A stretch of DNA of 50,130 nt, taken from Roseomonas sp. GTDB taxonomy: Bacteria; Pseudomonadota; Alphaproteobacteria; Acetobacterales; Acetobacteraceae. Below, piece by piece: positions 43,542-50,130 of the stretch. Position numbers and translations under genes: made by a program. Every line of letters starts with the position of its first letter. Positions within the stretch are counted from its first letter, which is position 1. The notes below the pieces were generated by a model that had not been told where the DNA came from, did not search any database, and worked only from the letters and a program-made list of their open reading frames with translations. The stretch spans positions 1 to 50,130 of the forward strand of contig JADCFP010000041.1 of assembly GCA_020249465.1 (NCBI GenBank), in the 5' to 3' direction.

Positions 43542-44096
43542 GTGATTCTGCTTCGGCACGGGCAAAGCGAATTCAACCTTCTTTTCACGCAAACGCGCAA
43601 AGACCCGGGCATTATTGACCCGAAATTGACCCCGCTTGGCCAAACCCAGGCGGAAGAAGCCGCCGAAGCGCTGGCGCATGAGGGCATTCGGCGCATCATC
43701 GTCTCCCCCTATACGCGGGCTTTGCAGACCGCCCTGCCGGTGGCGCGGCGGCTCAATCTGCCGCTGACCGTGACGCCAACTGTGCGCGAACGCTACGCCT
43801 TCACCTGCGATATCGGCCGCCCTGTGACTGAATTACGGCTCGATTTTCCGCATGTGGTGCTGGACCATATAGACGAGGTCTGGTGGCCGCCGGTGGAAGA
43901 GCCCGCCGAACAGGTGATTGACCGCGCCCAGCTATTCCGCGCCGAGATGGCAGCGCTGCGGGATTGGTCCCATACACTTGTCGTCTCTCATTGGGGCTTC
44001 ATCCTGGCCTTCACCGGGAAAAGCGTGATGAATGGCCAAATGCTGCGTGTGGACCCGACCGAAGCACCTCCCGCCGAAATTACCTGGAAGCATTGA
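43542..44096 (+). CDS. Histidine phosphatase family protein
   Basis: 184-residue phosphatase or mutase of the phosphoglycerate-mutase fold. The RHG motif comes at residues 5-7 (MILLRHGQSEFN), with LTPLGQTQAEEAAEAL, SPYTRALQTA and the second His in VVSHWG. GTG 43542 puts RHG at the usual place; an upstream start at 43485 is possible but adds a non-conserved leader. The ribosome site is weak. Substrate cannot be told. Confidence 0.88.
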   Translation: MILLRHGQSEFNLLFTQTRKDPGIIDPKLTPLGQTQAEEAAEALAHEGIRRIIVSPYTRALQTALPVARRLNLPLTVTPTVRERYAFTCDIGRPVTELRLDFPHVVLDHIDEVWWPPVEEPAEQVIDRAQLFRAEMAALRDWSHTLVVSHWGFILAFTGKSVMNGQMLRVDPTEAPPAEITWKH

Positions 44097-44106
44097 AGGG
44101 CGAGCC

Positions 44107-44814
44107 TTACGCCCTGTACCCAGCCTCCAGCCGATAGCCACCGGCATCGGTCAGCAAAATGCGCGCCTCTGCGGGATTGGCTTCGATCTTCTGGCGCAGG
44201 CGATAAATATGGGTCTCCAGCGTATGGGTGGTGACCTTGCTGTTGTAGCCCCAAACCTCGCTCAACAAAGTCTCGCGGGAAACAGGGGCGCCGCCGGCGC
44301 TGAGCAGGAAGGCCAGGATCGCCGTTTCCTTTTCCGTCAGGCGGATTTTGCGCCCGCGCCGAGGTTCCTGAAGCAGTTTGGCGGTGGGGCGAAACTCATA
44401 AGGGCCGATGGTGCAAACGCCATCCGTTCCATCGGCCAGGCGCGCGATCTGCGCCCGCAGCTTCACGATCAATTCCTGCACCCTGAAGGGCTTCACCATG
44501 GCGTCATTCGCCCCGGCATCCAGGCAGGGCAGCACCTCTGCCTCGCCAGCCGCCCCGGCCAGGATGATAATCGGCAGGCGCAGACCCGCGCGACGGAGCT
44601 TTGCGCAAAACTCACGCGCTGAGCCATCTGGCAGCCCAAGATCAAGCAGAATGGCGGCAAAACGCGCGCCATCGGCGCGGATCGTGGCCTCAGCCGCCGC
44701 GATGCTGGCAGCCCCCGTTGCGGTGAATTCGCCCCCGAAGGCCAATTGCTCAGCCAGGCTCGCCCGAAGCCTTTCATTGTCATCCACGATCAATACGGGA
44801 TGCGGGGCGGTCAT
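44107..44814 (-). CDS. OmpR-type response regulator without a nearby kinase
   Basis: 235-residue regulator with a receiver domain (1-120) and a C-terminal winged helix (140-232; RLTEKETAILAFLLSAGG, LETHIYRLRQKIE). The acidic pocket D11-D12, phosphoacceptor D58 (ILLDLGLPDG) and K108 (VKPF) are intact. The usual Thr or Ser after the fourth strand is Ala86 (IIILAGAAGE), which may weaken the phosphorylation switch. No histidine kinase gene lies nearby. It is divergent from ribA by about 200 bases. Confidence 0.9.
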   Translation of the reverse strand: MTAPHPVLIVDDNERLRASLAEQLAFGGEFTATGAASIAAAEATIRADGARFAAILLDLGLPDGSAREFCAKLRRAGLRLPIIILAGAAGEAEVLPCLDAGANDAMVKPFRVQELIVKLRAQIARLADGTDGVCTIGPYEFRPTAKLLQEPRRGRKIRLTEKETAILAFLLSAGGAPVSRETLLSEVWGYNSKVTTHTLETHIYRLRQKIEANPAEARILLTDAGGYRLEAGYRA

Positions 44815-45019
44815 CGGCGTTGGGCCTTATTCCTGGTCATGCGGCACCGCCAAGATGGAAACAGCGCCCGAGCTTGAACGGCATCAATGCCACCCGCCCA
44901 TACCTGACCGCAAGACAGGCTTGGCGGCTTTGGGCTTCTTTCTGACCTTGGGCTCGCAAAGCGCCGTATCAGTGCCACATTCCCCATGGTTGAATAAACG
45001 CGTATTGGAAACCCGTCAT

Positions 45020-46177
45020 ATGTCCAAACAAGGTAGTCTTTTGTCACAAAGCCCAGAGCCCGCCCTTGATCCACGCCGCCTTGCCATGCGTGGTGTGCAT
45101 CGTGCCCTTTCTGATCTGCGTCGCGGGACACCCGTGCTGATTGTCCAGCAGGAAACGGCACTACTGGTGGGCGCGGCAGAAACCCTGGGCGCGGCGGGCC
45201 TGGCTGACATCGCCAATGCGGCTCTGGCCGCGCCGGTTTTGCTGCTGGCGCCGGCGCGTGCTGCAGCGCTGCTGCGCCGGCCCGTGACGCAGGCGGAAGA
45301 TCAACCCGTTGTCGCGCTGCGCCTGCCGCCGGCAGCACTGGACCCCGCAAGGCTGCGCGGCTTGGCCGACCCTACCGCCGAAAGCCTTTTGCCGACCGAA
45401 GCCGAGCATTTGGCGCCACCGCCGCTTTCTGGTGCTGCCCTGGCGCTCGCCAAGCTTGGCCGCTTGCTGCCGGCCTTGGTGGCGGCACCGGCTGCCCCCG
45501 GTGTGGCCGAGCGGCTTTCGCTGCTGTCAGTCCCTGCCGAGGATATCCTGGCCTACCCCATCAGCGCCGCTGCCAGCCTGAAGCGCGTGGCCGAAGCCCG
45601 CGTACCGCTGGAAGATGCGCCGGAAGCGCGCATCATCGCCTTTCGTGCCGCCGATGGCGGGATTGAACACCTCGCCATTCTGGTGGGCGATCCGGAAGCG
45701 AGCATCGCGGCCGAGCAAGCACCTTTGGTCCGCGCGCATTCCGAATGTTTCACGGGTGATCTTTTGGGATCACTCCGCTGCGATTGCGGGCCGCAGCTGC
45801 GCGGCGCGATCAAGCGCATGGCGGAAGACCCGGCGGGTGGCGTGCTGCTTTATCTGGCGCAGGAAGGGCGCGGCATTGGGCTGGTGAATAAGCTGCGCGC
45901 CTATACGTTGCAGGATCGCGGGCTTGATACACTCGATGCCAATCGCGCGCTTGGCTATGGCGCGGATGAACGCAACTTCCTGGTCGCGGCGACCATGTTG
46001 CGAGAGGTGGGTATCCCGCGCGTGCGACTGCTCACCAATAATCCCGACAAGCTTTCGGGCCTCGCCGCTTGCGGGATTGAGGTTGTGGGTCGCGAGGCAC
46101 ATGCCTTTGACCCGAATGGCGTGAATGACGCCTATCTGGACACCAAGGCGCGCCGCTTCGGGCATATGCTGGGATAG
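45020..46177 (+). CDS. ribA: GTP cyclohydrolase II with long N-terminal extension
   Basis: 385-residue enzyme that opens GTP to start riboflavin synthesis. The catalytic part spans about 195-385. Zinc ligands are C243, C254 and C256 (SECFTGDLLGSLRCDCG), followed by LYLAQEGRGIGLVNKLRAY, LDANRALGYGADERNF and LTNNPDKLSGL. The first 190 residues are Ala/Leu-rich and carry no ribB active-site motif, so this is not a working RibBA; the extension recurs in rhodospirillalean RibA proteins and may be a decayed RibB-like fold. ATG 45020 is the first convincing start. Confidence 0.92.
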   Translation: MSKQGSLLSQSPEPALDPRRLAMRGVHRALSDLRRGTPVLIVQQETALLVGAAETLGAAGLADIANAALAAPVLLLAPARAAALLRRPVTQAEDQPVVALRLPPAALDPARLRGLADPTAESLLPTEAEHLAPPPLSGAALALAKLGRLLPALVAAPAAPGVAERLSLLSVPAEDILAYPISAAASLKRVAEARVPLEDAPEARIIAFRAADGGIEHLAILVGDPEASIAAEQAPLVRAHSECFTGDLLGSLRCDCGPQLRGAIKRMAEDPAGGVLLYLAQEGRGIGLVNKLRAYTLQDRGLDTLDANRALGYGADERNFLVAATMLREVGIPRVRLLTNNPDKLSGLAACGIEVVGREAHAFDPNGVNDAYLDTKARRFGHMLG

Positions 46178-46180
46178 GTC

Positions 46181-46684
46181 ATGCGCCAAGGGAGCATGGG
46201 TCAGCTTGGCCTGGATGGGCTGCTGCGGTTCCAGGGCGGGATTTATCGTTGCGCCATCGGCAAGGGTGGCAGGCGGGCCGATAAGCGCGAAGGTGATGGC
46301 GCAACACCGGTGGGCCTATTGCCGCTAAGGCGCGTATTATATCGCGCTGATCGTCTGGCCCCGCCGCGCGCCGCGGTGCCGTCAGCCCCCGTCGCGCCGG
46401 ATGATGGCTGGTGCGATGATACGACGCATACCGATTACAATACGCAAATTCGCCTGCCGCATCCTGCGCGGCATGAGGAACTTTGGCGCGCGGATGAAAT
46501 CTACGATGTGATCGGCGTGCTTGGCTGGAATGATGCGCCGGTGGCGCGCGGGCGCGGTAGCGCGATTTTCTTGCACCTCGCGCGCCCAGGCTTCAGCCCG
46601 ACCGAGGGTTGCATCGCGCTGGAACGGCGTGATCTTCTGCGCGTGTTGGCCGAAGGGCTGATGGCGATTGAGGTTATGGCGTGA
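46181..46684 (+). CDS. L,D-transpeptidase family protein (YkuD) without signal peptide
   Basis: 167-residue YkuD-type protein. The active site is H132 with C144 in the motif FLHLARPGFSPTEGCIAL. An early YRCAIGKGG and GDGATPVGLLPL are also typical. Relatives with an export signal cross-link peptidoglycan, but this one begins without a hydrophobic leader, as do many short alphaproteobacterial members. ATG 46181 follows the ribA stop by three bases; ATG 46196 is possible. It probably shares the ribA transcript. Confidence 0.87.
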   Translation: MRQGSMGQLGLDGLLRFQGGIYRCAIGKGGRRADKREGDGATPVGLLPLRRVLYRADRLAPPRAAVPSAPVAPDDGWCDDTTHTDYNTQIRLPHPARHEELWRADEIYDVIGVLGWNDAPVARGRGSAIFLHLARPGFSPTEGCIALERRDLLRVLAEGLMAIEVMA

Positions 46685-46687
46685 AGC

Positions 46688-46722
46688 CTGCGACATCGGG
46701 TCATGCTAATCCAATGTCGCAG
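46688..46722. terminator. Hairpin between convergent L,D-transpeptidase and LivK-like genes
   Basis: Nine-base perfect arms CTGCGACAT and ATGTCGCAG enclose a 17-base loop between two convergent stop codons. No T run follows. A two-way terminator or transcript-end stabiliser is likely. Confidence 0.45.
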
Positions 46723-46736
46723 ACAAGGCGCGATCT

Positions 46737-47969
46737 TCAGCTTCTCACCAGATTGCAGCCGCCCTCATTCAGCGGGCGGAAGGCCTTATCGGCTTCGGTG
46801 GTTTGCAAAAGCTTGTAGTAATCCCAGGGGCCGCGGCTTTCTTCGGGCTTTTTCACCTCAAACAGGAAGGATGGATGGATCTTGCGCCCATCCGCACGAA
46901 TGCTGCCAGGCCCAAAGGCATCATCATCCGTTGGCATGGCCTTCATGCGCGCGACAGCGGCCGCACCATCCGCCTTGGCGGCGGCCACGCCCATATCAGC
47001 CACCGCCTTCAGGTAATGAAGCGCGCCGGCATAGGTGCCGGCATGGGTGCTGGCAAAGCCGGCAGTCCCGATCTGCGGGCGCATGCGCTGCGTGAGCGCG
47101 CGGGTGCGGTCATTCAAATCCCAATAGAAGCTTTCCGTCACGATCAGCCCCTGCGCCGTATTCAGCGACAGTGAATGCACTTCCGTAATGAACAACAGCA
47201 ATGAGGCAAGCCGCACGCCGCGCCGAGTAAGCCCGAATTCGGCGGCCTGCTTCACGCAATTGATCGTATCCGTTCCCGCATTGGCAAGGCCGATCACCTT
47301 GGCGCGGCTGGCTTGCGCCTGCACCAGGAAGGAGGAGAAATCCGAAGTTCCCGGAAAGGGCGTGCGCACAGAACCAAGAATGCGACCGCCCGCTGCGCGG
47401 ACGAAGCCCGCCGTATCGCGTTCCAGCGCATGGCCAAAGGCGTAATCGGCAGTGATGAAGAACCAGGAATCACCCCCGGCGCGCACCGTGGCACCACCCA
47501 CTGAATTGGCCAGCATCCAGGTATCATAAGTCCAATGCACCATATTGGGTGAGCAGCGCGTACCGGTCAGATCCGATGTGGCGGCTGAGCTATTGATATG
47601 CACCTTGTTCTTTTCGCGGCAGATATCATTGGCCGCGAGTGCGACTGAAGATGTAGCCACATCCACCAGCGCATCCACGCCATCCCGATCAAACCATTGG
47701 CGCGCGATATTCACGCCGACATCGGGGCGGTTCTGATGGTCCGCGAAGACGATTTCCACATTGAAGCCGCGCTGGCCGAAATCCTGCACCGCCTGGCGCG
47801 CGGCAGCGATCGAGACGCTGCCAGTGACGTCACGATACATGCCAGACATATCCACGGGTACGCCAAGCTTGATGGTATTGGCGGCCTGCGCCTTGGCACT
47901 GCGCCAAGGCAGTCCCCCCAAAGGCGCGGCGGCGCCAGCCTTCAGGATATTTCTTCTGTCTAAGGTCAT
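46737..47969 (-). CDS. Branched-chain amino acid-type ABC substrate-binding protein (LivK-like)
   Basis: 410-residue periplasmic receptor of the Peripla_BP_6 group. A twin-arginine-like leader (RRNILKAG, cleavage near SAKAQA) is followed by IKLGVPVDMSGMYRDV, DHQNRPDVGVNIARQWFD, AATSDLTGTRC and DSWFFITADYAFG. These match the amide/amino-acid receptors of the LivK class. No permease or ATPase genes adjoin it, so it is orphan here. Ligand unknown. Confidence 0.92.
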   Translation of the reverse strand: MTLDRRNILKAGAAAPLGGLPWRSAKAQAANTIKLGVPVDMSGMYRDVTGSVSIAAARQAVQDFGQRGFNVEIVFADHQNRPDVGVNIARQWFDRDGVDALVDVATSSVALAANDICREKNKVHINSSAATSDLTGTRCSPNMVHWTYDTWMLANSVGGATVRAGGDSWFFITADYAFGHALERDTAGFVRAAGGRILGSVRTPFPGTSDFSSFLVQAQASRAKVIGLANAGTDTINCVKQAAEFGLTRRGVRLASLLLFITEVHSLSLNTAQGLIVTESFYWDLNDRTRALTQRMRPQIGTAGFASTHAGTYAGALHYLKAVADMGVAAAKADGAAAVARMKAMPTDDDAFGPGSIRADGRKIHPSFLFEVKKPEESRGPWDYYKLLQTTEADKAFRPLNEGGCNLVRS

Positions 47970-48139
47970 GTTTCTCTCCCTAAGGGCGATCTGATGTCGC
48001 CACTTAGGGAAGCTTGGACCCGGTTCAGATTAGAGTCGAGACCCGCTCAAGGTCAGCGCGCGTGCAGGTCAGGTCCAACCGAATTCGGGCAGCTGCGCAC
48101 CATGCATCAGTGAAAATCACCCGAAAGCTGGTGTGATCC

Positions 48140-49390
48140 TTATGCCAATGGAACACTCCGGGTTTCTGGCTGCTTGCCCATCAGTGTTTCCCGGATCTTG
48201 TTTTCGAGCCACTCCAATATCGGATCGAAGGCATAGCCCAAGACAAAGGCAGTCAGCGGCAATGAAACCGTGATGTTCTGTAGGGTTAAGCTGTTTGGAT
48301 TGATCACATCACCCCCGCCTGTCCAGACAAGACCGAGTAATCCGCCCAAAGCCGCCGGCATGAATAAGCGGGCCAGACCAGCGATGCTGGAGTCTTCAAG
48401 AATTGATCGCGCCTTCTGCCGCTGACGCAGCCGCAGGAGATATATTGAAGCGCCAAGCAGGGCGAGAAGCCCAGGCAGGATATGGTTTGCCATGAGCGTC
48501 AGGACTGTCACTGTGCGGCGTTCGGAGCGCTGCCAGTGATAAGCAGGGCTTCCCTCCGTTGAGAGCGCCTTACAGGCTCCATAATCGAGCGCTCCCGCGT
48601 CACTCTCATCCTGACTGCCAGAGACTAATGGCCTGATGATCCAACGGGTTGCCAAATCCTGCGTCAAGTTGCAGTTCCAGGTCCTGAGGCGAGCGAACAG
48701 GATTGTCTCGCGGGTCTTCTGCTGAGCAAGGCCGGAACATAATCCTTCGGCTTCAGGCGCTATAGGCACATAATGTGGCTTCACATCATCCAGGTTACAG
48801 AGAGCGCCCTTTAACGAATTTTCGGGCTCCTTGTCCCCTGGAACACGTTCGAATTGCGCTTTTCTGTCGAGGAGATTGAGCCGGCCATAGATCTCGTTGG
48901 CTGCCGCTTGTGCCTGCCTTGTCTGGTTTATCAGGTTGCGTGCCTCATCCACGCGCCAGAAAATAGCGACCGAAAAAAACAAGGTAACAAGCAGCAGGAA
49001 CACCAGGAATGCATCAAAGGGACCAAGAAAACCTTGCCGCGAATTGCGTATGGTCCTTGGGGTGACCGGCGCCGCAAGGCGGGAGAGTTCATCCACTAAA
49101 AGCGCAAGATTGCGTAATCCATTCTCTGCAGATGCAATATCTTCAGGCGATTGCAGCAATGGCTCAAAGGATAGACCCGCTATGCCAGGCTCGGTGCCAT
49201 CCTCCGCCGCGCCCTTAGTGTCGCTCCCTGCCACCACGAAAACTCTCTCGCTGCGCTTGGTCAGATGATCCAGCAGCAAAAGCCCATCACGCTGCAATTG
49301 CTCAATCTGCTCCAGCAAGGCGATGGGGGGCCTGCGGGTATAGGAGGGATCGAGTTGATAATTGGGCGTTATGACGGACGCTCCGGACAT
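48140..49390 (-). CDS. Uncharacterised membrane protein
   Basis: 416-residue protein that I do not recognise. Hydrophobic segments lie at about 121-145 (DAFLVFLLLVTLFFSVAIFW), 295-318 (ILPGLLALLGASIYLLRL), 335-355 and 370-390 (SLPLTAFVLGYAFDPILEWL). A soluble part of about 115 residues precedes the first, and a loop of 145 residues with three Cys (CNLDD, CSGLA, CNLTQ) lies between the first two, probably periplasmic. The last 120 residues resemble a small helix bundle common at the C-terminus of bacterial membrane proteins. Base composition is less GC-rich than the neighbours, hinting at transfer. Stands alone. Confidence 0.75.
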   Translation of the reverse strand: MSGASVITPNYQLDPSYTRRPPIALLEQIEQLQRDGLLLLDHLTKRSERVFVVAGSDTKGAAEDGTEPGIAGLSFEPLLQSPEDIASAENGLRNLALLVDELSRLAAPVTPRTIRNSRQGFLGPFDAFLVFLLLVTLFFSVAIFWRVDEARNLINQTRQAQAAANEIYGRLNLLDRKAQFERVPGDKEPENSLKGALCNLDDVKPHYVPIAPEAEGLCSGLAQQKTRETILFARLRTWNCNLTQDLATRWIIRPLVSGSQDESDAGALDYGACKALSTEGSPAYHWQRSERRTVTVLTLMANHILPGLLALLGASIYLLRLRQRQKARSILEDSSIAGLARLFMPAALGGLLGLVWTGGGDVINPNSLTLQNITVSLPLTAFVLGYAFDPILEWLENKIRETLMGKQPETRSVPLA

Positions 49391-49508
49391 GGCTCATTTC
49401 CTGTGGCGGGGAATTTACTGCACAGGAGCCTAGGACTGCCTCATACGAACGCGCAATGATTAAATGCCGGTAATGGTCCTGAGGTCGGACGCGAACGCGT
49501 TCCCTGGC

Positions 49509-50130
49509 CTATACAACCGGCTTCTTCCCGCCCCCCATCGGCGTTTCCCGCACAAAAAGCGGCAGGGCATGGCCGGGAAGCCTGCCGCGCAATGCCGCCA
49601 TCAGCGCCAGACCATCCACCTCCGGCACTTGAAACCGCGCCGTGCCCGGCGCGGGGTCCAGGCTATGCAGATAATAGGGTTTGATCCGGTTGCGGAGCAT
49701 CGCGCGCAGCAGGGCTTCCATCGCAGACGAGTCATCATTCACCCCGCGCAGCAAGACGGATTGCCCAAGCAAGGGCACGCCAAAATCAGCCAAGCGCGCC
49801 AAAGCCTGTGCCGCATCCGGCGTGAATTCCCGCGCATGATTGGCATGTACCGCGATGAAAACAGGCTTGTCTTGACTAAGCGCCGCCACCAGCGCCGCCG
49901 TGATCCGCGCCGGATCAGCGACTGGCACGCGGGTGTGGATGCGCAGGGTTTCGATATGCGCCATGCCGGCCAACCGCCGGAGAATCTCCCCCAAGCGCCG
50001 CGCGGAAAGCATCAGCGGATCGCCGCCGGTCAGGATGACCTCTCGGATTGCGGCATTGGCTTCAAACCACGCAAAAGCTTCCTGCAATTCCGCTTCGGTG
50101 AGCAAGCCCCCATCCGGTCCAACCTTTTCG
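49509..50130 (-). CDS. KamA-family radical SAM protein (lysine 2,3-aminomutase/EpmB-like), N-terminus outside window
   Basis: The last 206 residues of a radical SAM protein; the frame is open to the window edge, so the CxxxCxxC cluster motif lies beyond it. Visible KamA marks are REVILTGGDPLMLS, IETLRIHTRVPVADPARI, VFIAVHANHAREF, LLGQSVLLRGVNDD and NRIKPYYLHSLDPAPGTARFQVP. EpmB, which makes beta-lysine for elongation factor P, belongs to this family and has the same short C-terminus; the partner genes epmA and efp would have to be checked outside the window. Confidence 0.9.
   Translation of the reverse strand, partial: EKVGPDGGLLTEAELQEAFAWFEANAAIREVILTGGDPLMLSARRLGEILRRLAGMAHIETLRIHTRVPVADPARITAALVAALSQDKPVFIAVHANHAREFTPDAAQALARLADFGVPLLGQSVLLRGVNDDSSAMEALLRAMLRNRIKPYYLHSLDPAPGTARFQVPEVDGLALMAALRGRLPGHALPLFVRETPMGGGKKPVV

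Noticed and set aside
1-50130. tRNA, rRNA, CRISPR arrays, transposases, integrases or phage genes
   Set aside because: I looked through the intergenic stretches and reading frames and saw no cloverleaf signature, repeat-spacer array or recombinase motif.

Overview
The window is high-GC, densely packed chromosomal DNA from an alphaproteobacterium. The Acetobacteraceae (Roseomonas-like) are the best guess. This rests on the gene style: many orphan tripartite-tricarboxylate (Bug) binding proteins, a TimA-like Tim44 protein, MinCDE, and a membrane-bound PuuD urate oxidase with a cytochrome c tail. It is a judgement by eye, not a phylogeny. I see no rRNA, tRNA, CRISPR array, insertion sequence or phage gene. 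Both edges cut genes: rodA on the left and a KamA-type radical SAM protein on the right.

Layout. 1-3784 (+): the rodA 3' end, a P1B-5-type metal ATPase carrying a C-terminal hemerythrin domain, and a VIT1/CCC1 transporter, which look like an iron/transition-metal pair. 3795-9472: an M20 allantoate/carbamoyl amidohydrolase with an orphan ModA-like binding protein, a class II aldolase coupled to a DMT exporter, a Bug receptor, and panC. 9532-12265 (+): a coupled trio of RlmI-like rRNA methyltransferase, DUF3293-like protein and MFS transporter. 12318-21360 (-): ten genes with overlaps or 12-base gaps, which I read as one operon (GntR regulator, amidase, small ORF, complete oligopeptide-type ABC transporter, N-carbamoylsarcosine-amidase-like cysteine hydrolase, glutaredoxin-DinB fusion). 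21676-25685 (-): 3-hydroxybutyrate dehydrogenase, patatin and trans-aconitate methyltransferase, with serA upstream.

25819-27378 (+): puuD and uraH, two steps of urate breakdown. 27385-29880: a divergent AmmeMemoRadiSam set with AmrB and AmrA fused. 29883-33134 (+): a Bug receptor, then a stand-alone fusA with a strong terminator. 33253-34465 holds gene remnants: a membrane gene stopped by an in-frame TAG, followed by the tail of a Bug receptor. A small secreted protein follows. 35178-38375 (-): a four-gene operon of NMT1-like protein, thioesterase, 2-hydroxyacid dehydrogenase and formamidase-like hydrolase. 38630-40541 (+): minCDE. 40568-50130: a large VWA/GATase-like membrane protein, TimA, a histidine phosphatase, an orphan OmpR-type regulator, ribA, an L,D-transpeptidase, a LivK-like binding protein, an unrecognised membrane protein and the KamA-type fragment.

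The most interesting unit is the ten-gene operon at 12318-21360. It joins import of a small peptide-like or amide compound, two different amide hydrolases and a thiol-redox/DinB fusion, and it has candidate GntR operators at its head. The metal pair, the fused AmrBA beside AmrS, and the remnant region at 33.2-34.5 kb are the next best leads. Family calls are from reading the proteins, without database searches.
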